From positions 21,528 to 85,527 of the forward strand of contig JACKIT010000005.1 in the NCBI GenBank assembly GCA_020638335.1: a DNA stretch of 64,000 nucleotides. Direction: 5' to 3'. Every line of letters starts with the position of its first letter. Positions within the stretch are counted from its first letter, which is position 1. Of this stretch, positions 24,940-34,237 are shown piece after piece. Under the pieces are notes generated by a model that saw only the letters and a program-made list of their open reading frames with translations, was not told the origin of the DNA and ran no database searches. The stretch is from Rhodospirillales bacterium. GTDB lineage: Bacteria; Pseudomonadota; Alphaproteobacteria; Micavibrionales; Micavibrionaceae. The translations under genes and the position numbers were made by a program.

Positions 24940-26013
24940 TCAACCGCTCTGGATTGCCGCAAACATCCCCATAAATTCATCACCCAAATCAAAAACCTCC
25001 CCCGCATCAGCCTTCTTCCGAATATCCGCGCTAAGCGGAATCTCACCCAAGAACGGCACGCCGAGTTTTTCCGCCTCTTTCCGCGCCCCGCCATGACCGA
25101 AAATATGCTCCTCATGCCCGCAAGCCGAGCAAATATGCGTACTCATATTTTCAACAATCCCCAAAATCGGCACACCGACCGCCTGAAACATCTCAACCCC
25201 TTTACGCGCATCTGCCAGCGCCAGATCCTGCGGCGTGGAAACAATCACCGCCCCGTCAACCGGCACTTTTTGCGCCAGCGTGAGTTGCGCATCCCCCGTC
25301 CCGGGGGGCATATCGACGATCAACACATCCAGCGGCGTATCTTCGCTACCCCACGCCACATCGCGAAACAATTGATACAGCGCGCTTTGCACCATCGGTC
25401 CGCGCCAAACCAGCGCCTTTCCGGCATCAACCATAAACCCGATTGACATCACCTTGATCCCATTTACCTGCGCCGGGATAAGCTGCTTATCCGCATCCAG
25501 CGCGGGCTTATATCCTTCCACACCCATCAGCTTCGGCTGCGAAGGACCATAAATATCCGCATCCAGCAAACCGACCTTAAGCCCTTGCGCCGCCAGCACC
25601 CGCGCAAGCCCTGCCGCCACGGTTGACTTGCCAACTCCGCCTTTCCCCGAAGCCACCGCGATAATTTTCTTTACAGGCAATTGCAGCGGCGGATTTTTCG
25701 CCACCCCATGCGGGTCCATAGCGCGATCATTTGCCGCAAACTTTTCTTCAGGCATTTTTTCCGCCGCCCTCTCTGCTGTGAGCACGGCTGTGACTTTCCC
25801 TACCCCTTCAAGCGCTGCAACAACTTGCTCCGCCTGCTGACGTAAGGGCTCAAGCACCGGCCCGCGCTGCGGATCAACCTCAATCATGAACAGCACCTGC
25901 CCGTCCGCACCGATCTGAACGCCAGATACCATCCCCGCGCTGACAATATCAATCCCCTGCTCCGGGTCCTCGACGTTCTTGAGCGCCGCCAGAATATCTT
26001 TTCGATCAAGCAT
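24940..26013 (-). CDS. mrp: Mrp/ApbC-type ATP-binding Fe-S cluster carrier
   Basis: 357 residues. An N-terminal DUF59/MIP18 domain (VEDPEQGIDIVSAGMV) is followed by the Mrp ATPase: deviant Walker A GKGGVGKSTVAAGLA, DADIYGPSQPKLMG, VDMPPGTGDAQLTL and the C-x-x-C of ICSACGHEEHIFGHGG, which binds a bridging Fe-S cluster in the dimer. It acts in the cytoplasm in delivery of iron-sulfur clusters. It is divergent from hflK and upstream of the ligase-like gene. In several alphaproteobacteria mrp lies next to hflKC and degP, as here. Confidence 0.93.
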   Translation of the reverse strand: MLDRKDILAALKNVEDPEQGIDIVSAGMVSGVQIGADGQVLFMIEVDPQRGPVLEPLRQQAEQVVAALEGVGKVTAVLTAERAAEKMPEEKFAANDRAMDPHGVAKNPPLQLPVKKIIAVASGKGGVGKSTVAAGLARVLAAQGLKVGLLDADIYGPSQPKLMGVEGYKPALDADKQLIPAQVNGIKVMSIGFMVDAGKALVWRGPMVQSALYQLFRDVAWGSEDTPLDVLIVDMPPGTGDAQLTLAQKVPVDGAVIVSTPQDLALADARKGVEMFQAVGVPILGIVENMSTHICSACGHEEHIFGHGGARKEAEKLGVPFLGEIPLSADIRKKADAGEVFDLGDEFMGMFAAIQSG

Positions 26014-26119
26014 GTTTTTTAAACCTTCAAACCCTTGCTTTCAGCCTCAAATAGAATATTGTAAGTAGCCATATACTTTTGAATGGATTGAGATCAACTA
26101 AAATCGGGAAAAAGACCTT

Positions 26120-27280
26120 ATGGGCAAGGACGACAAAGACAAAAAAAATCCCTGGGGAGCAAAAAGCGGCGCCAAACGCCCTGGCAATGATGACCGTGGA
26201 CCTTGGGGCACAGGAAAATCAGGAAGTCACGGCGGATCAGGCAGCGGCGGTGAACCTCCAGATATTGATGAAATCCTGCGCAAAGCCCAGGAAAATTTCC
26301 GCGCCGTCATGCCCGGCGGTTTTTCCAGCACACCCATTATCGGCATTGCCATCATCGGTATACTTGCCCTGTGGATGGCCAGTGGATTCTACGTTGTCAA
26401 CCCTGGCGAAAACGCCGTTATTCAACGCTTTGGCGCATGGTCCCGTACCCAAGCCGAACCGGGACTGGGCTATCATCTACCCTCTCCGATCGAAACCGCC
26501 AGCATTTTAAATGTCGAAGAAATTCGCAAAATGAACATCGGCTTTATAGAAGCTGTTTCCCGAGGCGGCGCTTCCAACCTCCGCGATCTACCGGAAGAAA
26601 GCCTGATGCTGACCTCGGATCGCAACATCGTGGATCTGGATATGGTCATTCAATGGAACATAAAATCCGCCGAAGATTTCCTCTTCGAAATCCGCGATCA
26701 GGAACTAATCATTAAATCAATTGCCGAAAGCGCCATTCGCGAAGTTGTCGGCCAGACAGATATGGACCCGATTATCACAACCGGTAAAGAAAATGTAGTA
26801 ATGGCAACCAAGAAAATCATTCAAGAAAATCTGGACCGGTATAAATCCGGGGTCAATGTAACGGATGTTTTGTTTAAAAGCGCACCACAAGTTCATCCAG
26901 ACGTGCAAGCAGCCTTTCAAGACGTGCAAGCAGCCAAACAAGATGCAAAAGATGTACAAAACCGTGCCGGAGCCTACCGCGAAGACATCCTGCCCAAAGC
27001 CCGCGGTCAAGCCATCAAGATGCTGCAAGAAGCGCAAGCTTATAAACAATCCACGGTTGCGCGCTCAACAGGGGACGCCGATCGTTTCAACGCAGTCTAT
27101 CAAGCCTACCTGACAGGTAAGGACGTCACCAAAGAACGCATCTATATCGAAACCATGGAAGATGTTCTGGGCAACGCACAGAAAATTATTCTCGATAGCA
27201 AAGCCGGACAGGGGGCTGTGCCCTACCTGCCGCTTAATCAGTTAAACGCCGTTAAACCCGCCGCCGGATCAGGAAATTAA
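26120..27280 (+). CDS. hflK: HflK, SPFH-family modulator of FtsH
   Basis: 386 residues. A glycine- and lysine-rich cytoplasmic N terminus (about 1-70) precedes one TM (STPIIGIAIIGILALWMASGFYVV) and the SPFH/band-7 domain in the periplasm (VNPGENAVIQRFGAWSRT, MLTSDRNIVDLDMVIQWNI, AESAIREVVGQ). A long coiled coil follows (DVQAAKQDAKDVQNRAGAYR). HflK and HflC form a large cage around the FtsH protease in the inner membrane. hflC follows 12 bp downstream. Confidence 0.95.
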   Translation: MGKDDKDKKNPWGAKSGAKRPGNDDRGPWGTGKSGSHGGSGSGGEPPDIDEILRKAQENFRAVMPGGFSSTPIIGIAIIGILALWMASGFYVVNPGENAVIQRFGAWSRTQAEPGLGYHLPSPIETASILNVEEIRKMNIGFIEAVSRGGASNLRDLPEESLMLTSDRNIVDLDMVIQWNIKSAEDFLFEIRDQELIIKSIAESAIREVVGQTDMDPIITTGKENVVMATKKIIQENLDRYKSGVNVTDVLFKSAPQVHPDVQAAFQDVQAAKQDAKDVQNRAGAYREDILPKARGQAIKMLQEAQAYKQSTVARSTGDADRFNAVYQAYLTGKDVTKERIYIETMEDVLGNAQKIILDSKAGQGAVPYLPLNQLNAVKPAAGSGN

Positions 27281-27292
27281 AAGGATAAAACC

Positions 27293-28240
27293 ATGAACAA
27301 ACCACTCTTGATCATATTAGCCCTAATCGCCGTCAGCCTCATCGGTGCGTCACAAGTGTTTTTTATTGTTGACCAGCGTGAGCAAGCCATTGTCCTTCAG
27401 CTTGGTCAACCGGTAGGAGAAATCAACGGCCCCGGCCTGCACGTAAAAATCCCGGTCATCCAGACAGTCCAATATTTTGACCGGCGCATTCTGTCCGTCG
27501 ATCCGGATCCGGAACAAGTCAACGTTTCCAGCGTAGATACACCGAAGTCTTCCGAAAATAAAGAAACACAAAAAGAAAATGACAGCGATAATCTATCACC
27601 CGTCGATGTAACCGGAGAACCAATCATCCTTGATACATTTGCACGTTACAAAATCACAGATCCTTTACAATTCATGAAAACCCTGCGCACGATTAGTGCG
27701 GCGAATTCTCGTATTGAAAATATCCTCAATGACGCGACAAACGCCGTTGTAGGAAAGATAAGTTTGCGCCGCCTCCTTTCGCCAGATAGAACGATGGTCA
27801 TGCAAGACATCATGAAACGTGTAAGCACCAGCGTCAAAAAAAGCAATTTTGGCATTGAGATTGTCGATGTCCGAATCGTTCGTGCAGACCTGACTCCTGA
27901 GTTACGCACATCGACCGTCCGGAGAATGATCTCCGAACTCAAAAAACAGGCCACGGAAACCCGTGCAAAAGGTGAAGAGCGCGCCCTTGAAATCCGTTCT
28001 ACGGCGGAAAAAGAGCGCACCGTTATCATCGCCGAAGCCCAGCGCGATGCCTCGATTCTCAAAGGGGAAGGCGATAAAGAAGCCATCAAGATTTACGCTA
28101 ACGCCTTCAACAAAGACAAAGAGTTCTACTCTTTCATCCGCTCAATGGAAGCCTATAAAAATACGTTAGCCGACCCGTCAACACAGCTTATCCTCTCACC
28201 AGACAGTGAGTTCTTTAAGCATTTTGACGATAAACGTTAA
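27293..28240 (+). CDS. hflC: HflC, SPFH-family modulator of FtsH
   Basis: 315 residues. One N-terminal TM (LLIILALIAVSLIGASQVFFIV) is followed by band 7 (VDQREQAIVLQLGQPVGEI, GLHVKIPVIQTVQYFDRRIL) and a helical region (RAKGEERALEIRSTAEKERTVIIAEAQRDA). About 30 polar residues (SVDTPKSSENKETQKENDSD) are inserted between the RRIL strand and PIILDTFARYKI, more than in E. coli HflC. It pairs with HflK. degP starts 31 bp later, so the three envelope quality-control genes form an operon. Confidence 0.95.
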   Translation: MNKPLLIILALIAVSLIGASQVFFIVDQREQAIVLQLGQPVGEINGPGLHVKIPVIQTVQYFDRRILSVDPDPEQVNVSSVDTPKSSENKETQKENDSDNLSPVDVTGEPIILDTFARYKITDPLQFMKTLRTISAANSRIENILNDATNAVVGKISLRRLLSPDRTMVMQDIMKRVSTSVKKSNFGIEIVDVRIVRADLTPELRTSTVRRMISELKKQATETRAKGEERALEIRSTAEKERTVIIAEAQRDASILKGEGDKEAIKIYANAFNKDKEFYSFIRSMEAYKNTLADPSTQLILSPDSEFFKHFDDKR

Positions 28241-28271
28241 ACAACATCTCCAAAGGAATTAGGACCATACT

Positions 28272-29744
28272 ATGACGTTGCAGAAAGCACCAAAATTTAT
28301 ACTTCCCCTCATACTCTGTGCATGCCTCATGCTATCCATGCCGATAAAGGCCAATGCCCGCACGCTCAACCAGGACGGCCCAGGCAGCTTCGCCGACATC
28401 GTCGATGATCTCCTCCCTGCCGTCGTCAATATTTCCTCAACCCAAAAAATGGATATGCCTGAGGATATGCCAGACCTGCCTCAATTTCCCGAAGGCTCTC
28501 CTTTTCAGGATTTTTTCGAAGAATTTATGGAACGCCGCCACGGCATGCCCTCCATGCCGCAAGCATCCCTTGGTTCCGGCTTTGTCATTGATGCTGAAAA
28601 CGGCTATATCATCACAAATAACCACGTCGTTAAAGACGCCGAAGAAATCCGTGTGACTTTTCAAGACGATGAAACACTGCCCGCAGAATTGATCGGCACC
28701 GATGAAAAAACAGATCTGGCCGTTCTCAAAATCGACACCAAGAAAAAACTGACAGCCGTAAAGTTCGGCAACAGTGATGTCCTGCGCGTCGGCGACTGGA
28801 TCGTAGCCATCGGCAACCCGTTTGGCCTTGGTGGCACTGTGACCGCCGGAATCATTTCCGCCCGCCAGCGCGACATCAACGCCGGCCCTTATGATGATTT
28901 CATCCAGACCGATGCCTCCATTAACCGTGGCAACTCCGGCGGCCCGATGTTCGACCTCAAAGGCGAAGTCATCGGCATCAACACAGCCATTTTCTCCCCA
29001 TCCGGCGGCAGCGTCGGTATCGGCTTTGCGATTCCTTCCGCGCTCGCCAAACCTGTTATCAATCAAATCATCCAATATGGCCGTACGCGCCGCGGCTGGC
29101 TCGGTGTCCGCATCCAGCAAGTCACCGATGAAATCGCTGAAAGTCTTGGCGTGGAAAAAGCCACGGGCGCGCTGATCGCCTCCATTACACCCGGCGGCCC
29201 GGCAGAAAAAGCGGGCCTGAAAGCCGGTGACATTATCCTTGAATTTAACAGCCAAAAGGTGAGCGAAATGCGCGAACTTCCGCGCCTGGTCGCCGAAGCG
29301 AAAATTGATGCTCCCGCAACAATCACCTACTGGCGTGACAATAAAAAAGCCACCGCCAAAGTGACAGTCGGCGAACTCGAAAAAGCAGAAGAAGACGGTC
29401 TCATTGCCTCTGGAGAAGAAAAAATCTCCGAAGGCATCAAAGTAGACAGCGTTGGCTTATCCTTGAAAAAAATCACCGATACGATGCGCCGCGACTACGC
29501 CATTCCGCCATCCGTTGACGGCGTCGCCATCGTCAGCGTTGACCCAAAATCAGAAGCCGCACAAAAAGGCCTGTTTGAAGGGGACATCATCGTCGAAATC
29601 AACCAGACACCGGTTTCAGATCCCGAAAAAGCCAAAGAAATTATCGAAAAAGCCACTGAAAATGGCCGCTCATCAATCTTGTTGCTCATAAATCGCGAAG
29701 ACGAAGTCCGCTTCCTGGCCTTAAAGCTGAAAAAAGACGAGTAA
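28272..29744 (+). CDS. degP: Do/DegP-family periplasmic serine protease
   Basis: 490 residues. The signal peptide spans about 1-29 (ANA). The trypsin-like catalytic triad is His118 (TNNHVV), Asp148 (KTDLAVLKID) and Ser222 (GNSGGP). Two PDZ domains follow: PDZ1 around RRGWLGVRIQQVT, PDZ2 around VDGVAIVSVDPKSEAAQKG. A methionine- and proline-rich LA loop (MPEDMPDLPQFPEG) precedes the protease core. The enzyme degrades misfolded envelope proteins. It is third in the hflK-hflC-degP operon, and the next gene overlaps its stop codon (TAATG). Confidence 0.95.
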   Translation: MTLQKAPKFILPLILCACLMLSMPIKANARTLNQDGPGSFADIVDDLLPAVVNISSTQKMDMPEDMPDLPQFPEGSPFQDFFEEFMERRHGMPSMPQASLGSGFVIDAENGYIITNNHVVKDAEEIRVTFQDDETLPAELIGTDEKTDLAVLKIDTKKKLTAVKFGNSDVLRVGDWIVAIGNPFGLGGTVTAGIISARQRDINAGPYDDFIQTDASINRGNSGGPMFDLKGEVIGINTAIFSPSGGSVGIGFAIPSALAKPVINQIIQYGRTRRGWLGVRIQQVTDEIAESLGVEKATGALIASITPGGPAEKAGLKAGDIILEFNSQKVSEMRELPRLVAEAKIDAPATITYWRDNKKATAKVTVGELEKAEEDGLIASGEEKISEGIKVDSVGLSLKKITDTMRRDYAIPPSVDGVAIVSVDPKSEAAQKGLFEGDIIVEINQTPVSDPEKAKEIIEKATENGRSSILLLINREDEVRFLALKLKKDE

Positions 29745-30262
29745 TGCGTTTCCACTCACAGCACCTCGATTTTTCACTGATCTCAAACGCCGACTTCGAC
29801 GATCTTTATAAGACAATGAACGATCGCCAAACCTGCGAAATTATATCCTTTTTGCACTGGCCATTAACAAAAGAACAGGTGCAAAACTGGATCGACAAAT
29901 CGGAAACAGCGCAAAAACAAAATAACGGATATTTTTTTATCGCCCGCAATAATGACAATAAACCGGCAGGCTGCATCAGCCTACACCTGGAACAAAAGAA
30001 TAGCGTTGCCGAAATTGGCTATTGGGTCGCCCCGGATTTTCAAGGCCAAGGCATCGCCACTGAAATGCTGGCCACCATTATAGAATTTGGTTTTAAAACA
30101 CTGGCCCTTGAAGAACTCTTCGCCACCACCGCCCACGGCAACGCAGCATCCGAAAATGTCCTGCGCAAAAACGGCTTCATCGAAAGCGGCGCCAAAGACG
30201 TCCCCCTTCCCGATGGAACCCTGCGCCCTTCAAAACTGTTCGTCAAAAAACGTACATCATGA
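29744..30262 (+). CDS. GNAT N-acetyltransferase, RimJ/RimL-like
   Basis: 172 residues. The acetyl-CoA-binding motif A is in IGYWVAPDFQGQGIATEMLATII, and the C-terminal GNAASENVLRKNGF is the usual RimJ/RimL end motif. The substrate, a protein N terminus or a small amine, cannot be told from sequence. The start overlaps the degP stop by 1 bp and the stop overlaps miaA by 4 bp (ATGA), so it is translationally coupled on both sides. Confidence 0.85.
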   Translation: MRFHSQHLDFSLISNADFDDLYKTMNDRQTCEIISFLHWPLTKEQVQNWIDKSETAQKQNNGYFFIARNNDNKPAGCISLHLEQKNSVAEIGYWVAPDFQGQGIATEMLATIIEFGFKTLALEELFATTAHGNAASENVLRKNGFIESGAKDVPLPDGTLRPSKLFVKKRTS

Positions 30263-31125
30263 ATAAACAGGTTATCCACATCGTCGCCGGTCCGACAGCC
30301 AGCGGCAAATCCGCCAAAGCCATGGAACTGGCCGAAAAGCACGGCGGCGTCATCATCAATTGCGATTCCCAGCAAATTTATGACAGCCTTCCCATCCTCT
30401 CCGCCCAGCCCAGCGATGAAGACAAAGCGAAGGTCCCTCACCGCCTCTACGCAGCGCTTCACCCGAACGATGTTTGCAGCGCCGGAAATTACCGCGAACT
30501 GGCCGAGCCCATCATCGAAGAAACGCTGGCTGCCAGCCAAACACCCATCATCTGCGGCGGCACTGGCCTATACATAAAAGCATTAATAGAAGGCCTCTCC
30601 CCGATGCCAGATATCCCCGAAGACGTGCGCGCCGCCGTTGTCGCCAAGTACGAAAACTTCGGCGCGGAAAAATTCTACGCCGAGCTGAAAACCCGCGATC
30701 CTGAAATAGCCGCACGCTTTCATGTCAATCACAAAGCCCGCATCATCCGCGCGATGGAAGTATTAGAAGCCACAGGAAAATCACTGGCCAAGTGGCAAAA
30801 AGAAGATCGCCTCGTCCCCCCCGCCCACTGGCGCTTCGAAATCCACAAAATCCTCCCCGAGCGCGAAGAACTTTACCGCCGCTGCAACGAACGCTTCAAA
30901 TGGATGGTTAAAAATGGCGCACTGGAAGAAGTCAAAAAATTCGACGCCCGACTGCGATCCGGCGAAGTCAAAGACGGCGTGCCCCTATGCAAAGCCCTAG
31001 GATTCAAAGAACTCCGCGCCTATCTAAACGGCGAGATAAGCAAAGACGAAGCCATCGAAAAGGCCCAGGGCATCACCCGCCGCTACGCCAAACGCCAGAT
31101 AACATGGTTTAGAAATCAGCTTTAA
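30259..31125 (+). CDS. miaA: tRNA dimethylallyltransferase
   Basis: 288 residues. The P-loop is AGPTASGKS, followed by INCDSQQIYDSLPILSAQPSDED, HRLYAALHPNDVCSAGNYRELA and CGGTGLYIKALIEGLS, then the ARIIRAMEVLEATGKSLAKWQ region. It adds dimethylallyl to A37 of tRNAs that read UNN codons. It is coupled to the GNAT gene by an ATGA overlap. A 112-bp gap follows before the next gene, with no clear terminator. Confidence 0.95.
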   Translation: MNKQVIHIVAGPTASGKSAKAMELAEKHGGVIINCDSQQIYDSLPILSAQPSDEDKAKVPHRLYAALHPNDVCSAGNYRELAEPIIEETLAASQTPIICGGTGLYIKALIEGLSPMPDIPEDVRAAVVAKYENFGAEKFYAELKTRDPEIAARFHVNHKARIIRAMEVLEATGKSLAKWQKEDRLVPPAHWRFEIHKILPEREELYRRCNERFKWMVKNGALEEVKKFDARLRSGEVKDGVPLCKALGFKELRAYLNGEISKDEAIEKAQGITRRYAKRQITWFRNQL

Positions 31126-31237
31126 GGTCAGGAGCTGTAAATATCGAAAACCTCTGCCCGGCAATTTCGGTGTTAACGTTATTGATAAGCTTTTGCCTCT
31201 TTAAGATCCCCTCACTTCGTGCTAATCATCAAACATC

Positions 31238-31792
31238 ATGAAGCCCTTACTTGTTTTTGCGATGAAAGAAGAAAGTCAGGATGTCTTTGTGGACTACGAT
31301 GTCCTGCATTGCCAAATTGGCAAAATAAACGCCTCTCACAATTTGATGCGTCAGATCGCACAAAATCGCCCGGAATTAGTGGTCAATCTTGGCACCGCAG
31401 GCAGCCGCAAACATGCGGGCGGTACAATCGTTAATCCCACCCAATTTATACAGCGTGATATGGATGTCACAGCCCTTGGCATTGAACTCTACCAAACGCC
31501 GTTTTCCGACGATCCCATAATCATCGAACATGGCCTGCGTTTTGAACACCTGCCCGGCGGCATATGTGGCACAGGTGATAATTTTGATGCCAGCCAGGCC
31601 GCTGCAGCTTTTGATGTCGTGGATATGGAAGCATATGCCCTGGCCTTAATTTGCAAACGTGAAAATATTCCCTTTGCCTGCTTGAAATATGTTTCAGATG
31701 GTGCCAATGATGATGCCCATATAGACTGGCATGAAGCGCTGCACATTACAGCTGAGAAATTGCACGAAGCTTTAAAAGGAGCAAATTTGTGA
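31238..31792 (+). CDS. MTA/SAH nucleosidase-like (PNP_UDP_1 family) protein
   Basis: 184 residues, shorter than the usual 230. It has the family patterns VFAMKEES at the N terminus, CQIGKINA, LVVNLGTAGS, and VVDMEAYALALICKRENIPFACLKYVSDGAND. The latter contains the Met-Glu ribose-binding pair and the catalytic Asp region. It probably cleaves methylthioadenosine, S-adenosylhomocysteine or a related nucleoside. Its stop overlaps the GTG start of the next gene. Confidence 0.75.
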   Translation: MKPLLVFAMKEESQDVFVDYDVLHCQIGKINASHNLMRQIAQNRPELVVNLGTAGSRKHAGGTIVNPTQFIQRDMDVTALGIELYQTPFSDDPIIIEHGLRFEHLPGGICGTGDNFDASQAAAAFDVVDMEAYALALICKRENIPFACLKYVSDGANDDAHIDWHEALHITAEKLHEALKGANL

Positions 31793-32523
31793 GCATTAAA
31801 TCCTGGAATATTCTTTTGGTTTTAGCCTTGGTAATCGTGCTCAGCGGCGGCGGATATATCCTGTATCAAAACAACCAGCAAAAACAGGCTGAAATTGCTA
31901 AAGCTGAGGCCGAAGAACAAGCCCGCATTGCCGAAGAAACCCAGCGCAAAAAGCAAGAACAAACAGCCCTGATGCAAAACTTTGAAGACTTCCTCAATAA
32001 TTTCCTGCAAGACATCAACACACAAGTCTACGAATACAAGCAAGCCCGTACAGTCATGGACGAATTGCTAAAACCAGGCAATCAAAGCACTCCTGAATAT
32101 ATCATAGAAAATGCCCGCCTGGCGGAAGGAACCGTAATGTCTTTGCAGCTACAAATGGAAGACATTCTCAAACAGTTTGAAAAAGCAAACGCCGACCTCA
32201 AACCACTCATTGAAAAACTGACCCCGGACTCCCAGGACCATGTACGCCAAACCTGGAACAAAATCCGCAATGAAAACGCTGAAAAATTCATGGCTTTTTT
32301 CGAATCAGACCAAGAGGTTTTATCCGCACAACTCAAGCTGATTGAATTTTACAAAAGCCATGCACAAATTCTTCATGCCGATATAGAAAACCAACGCATC
32401 ACGTTCGATGATATTAGCCTTCAAGAACAAGAAGCCCTGCTCCGTGCTAAAATAATGGCGACAAAAGCCGCGCAAAAGGATCTTTTCAAAAAGATCCAAG
32501 AAACAAACAAAACAGCGCAATAG
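31789..32523 (+). CDS. Membrane-anchored helical protein of unknown function
   Basis: 244 residues from a GTG with AAAAGGAG 6-8 bp upstream, overlapping the preceding stop by 3 bp. A single N-terminal TM (ILLVLALVIVLSGGGYIL) is followed by a long, highly charged helical region (KQAEIAKAEAEEQARIAEETQRKKQEQT) and a helical domain. The topology is N-in with a periplasmic body, or a signal anchor. No family is recognised. It is probably cotranscribed with the nucleosidase. Confidence 0.65.
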   Translation: MSIKSWNILLVLALVIVLSGGGYILYQNNQQKQAEIAKAEAEEQARIAEETQRKKQEQTALMQNFEDFLNNFLQDINTQVYEYKQARTVMDELLKPGNQSTPEYIIENARLAEGTVMSLQLQMEDILKQFEKANADLKPLIEKLTPDSQDHVRQTWNKIRNENAEKFMAFFESDQEVLSAQLKLIEFYKSHAQILHADIENQRITFDDISLQEQEALLRAKIMATKAAQKDLFKKIQETNKTAQ

Positions 32524-32591
32524 CCCCCCGCTCTGAAAAAAGACCCAAGCCCCCTCTCCAAAGACCCTAACCACAACGCAGTATTTTTATG

Positions 32592-34037
32592 CTAAGCGCG
32601 CCAATAAGACGGTGAAAACAACACAAGAATAGTCAAAATCTCAAGCCGACCGGCAATCATGCCCGCACATAATATCCATTTCGCCATATCAGACAAATCC
32701 GCATAATTGCCTGCTGGACCGATCTGCTCACCAATTCCAGGCCCAACATTAGCCAAAGCCGCCGCCGCCGCACTCATCGATGTTTCAAAATCAAGCCCCG
32801 TTAACGCCAAAGCAACAGTCATTAAAACATTTGCCCCCACATACAAACTTAAAAAACCGAGCACCGTCAAAACAGTATAACTATCCAATCGGCGCCCCTG
32901 ATAATTCAAAACAAACACGCCATTAGGGTAAAGCAAGGTCCTGAACTGACGCGCCACCACCTTGGCTGAAATCACCATGCGCATAACCTTCATCCCGCCA
33001 GCCGTAGATCCCGCACATCCACCCACATACATCATCAATAAGAATGCCAGAGTCGTAAAACCGCCCCAAAGCGTATAATCAGCAACTGTATATCCGGTTG
33101 TACTCATAATCGAAGAAACACTGAAAACAATCATGCGGAAACTGACCTCCAACGTATAAGACGTAACGGCCCACAACCAAAGAGTAAGAAAAAAAACCGC
33201 CAAACATAGGCACAACATCAACATACGCACCTGTTCATCACGAAAAAACAAAACACGGCGCTGATAAATAAGACGCAAATACAATACGAAAGGAAGCGCT
33301 CCAAGTATCATAAAAAATACAGCCGCATATTGCAGTGCCGGATCTTCAAAATAACCAAAAGAAGCGTCATGCGTCGAAAACCCGCCCGTTGAGAGTGTTG
33401 TCATTGCATGGTTAAAAGCATCAAAACCGCTCATCCCTAACAAATAATATACTCCGGCACAAACCAACGTCATGGCAATGTAAACTTTAAGCAACCCTTC
33501 AAGGAACTGCGTGCTACGCGCCACCACCTTATCGGAATGCCCTGAGGACTCACTACGAAACAACTGCATACCGCCAACTTTAAGATAAGGAAGCAATACG
33601 ACGGCAAAGGCAATAATACCAAGCCCCCCGGCCCATTGCATCATCGAACGCCACAACAAAACCCCACGCGAAACCTCATCCAGATTACTCAAAACCGTAG
33701 CACCAGTAGTCGTCACCCCGGAAACAGCCTCAAACAGAGCCTCAACAAAACTTAAACCTAAATCCGACATATAAAGCGGCATCGCGCAAAACACGGACAC
33801 GACCAACCAACCGCTCAAAGCCATCAAAAACATCTGACGGGCATTCACCTGCCGGTCACGGACACGGTGTGAAAGAATAAGGCTTCCACCAAAAAACAAA
33901 CACAAGATACCATTAAGAAAAAAATCCCTGGCGTTCTCGTGCCCCAAACGCCAATCAACAATAGCCGGAACCATTTCGGCCAGACCAACAACAGCAACGA
34001 GAACACCCAGCGTATACCAAACAATCTGCAGCTTCAT
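32592..34037 (-). CDS. trkH: TrkH/KtrB-family potassium transporter subunit
   Basis: About 481 residues from the ATG at 34037; a TTG at 34067 would add ten. There are around ten membrane helices. The four pore-loop regions are visible: SGVTTTGATVL, TTLSTGGFSTHD, IMSTTGYTVADY and ALANVGPGIGEQIG, each with the filter glycine typical of the family. It takes up K+ with a TrkA-type regulatory subunit, whose gene is not in the window. Confidence 0.9.
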   Translation of the reverse strand: MKLQIVWYTLGVLVAVVGLAEMVPAIVDWRLGHENARDFFLNGILCLFFGGSLILSHRVRDRQVNARQMFLMALSGWLVVSVFCAMPLYMSDLGLSFVEALFEAVSGVTTTGATVLSNLDEVSRGVLLWRSMMQWAGGLGIIAFAVVLLPYLKVGGMQLFRSESSGHSDKVVARSTQFLEGLLKVYIAMTLVCAGVYYLLGMSGFDAFNHAMTTLSTGGFSTHDASFGYFEDPALQYAAVFFMILGALPFVLYLRLIYQRRVLFFRDEQVRMLMLCLCLAVFFLTLWLWAVTSYTLEVSFRMIVFSVSSIMSTTGYTVADYTLWGGFTTLAFLLMMYVGGCAGSTAGGMKVMRMVISAKVVARQFRTLLYPNGVFVLNYQGRRLDSYTVLTVLGFLSLYVGANVLMTVALALTGLDFETSMSAAAAALANVGPGIGEQIGPAGNYADLSDMAKWILCAGMIAGRLEILTILVLFSPSYWRA

Positions 34038-34237
34038 ATCCCATCCATACACGATTAATGCCTGCAAAAAAACAACCTTCTAAAAACGCAAAACCTATAA
34101 GAACAACAAAAAAATCAGCACACATATTGCCACGCACAATAAAAAGTCGTGGGAAACCCAACAAAACACTAGAATATTCCAATAAACAAATATAAAAAGT
34201 AAGATAATTACAAAATATGTAATGCAGGGAACAAAAA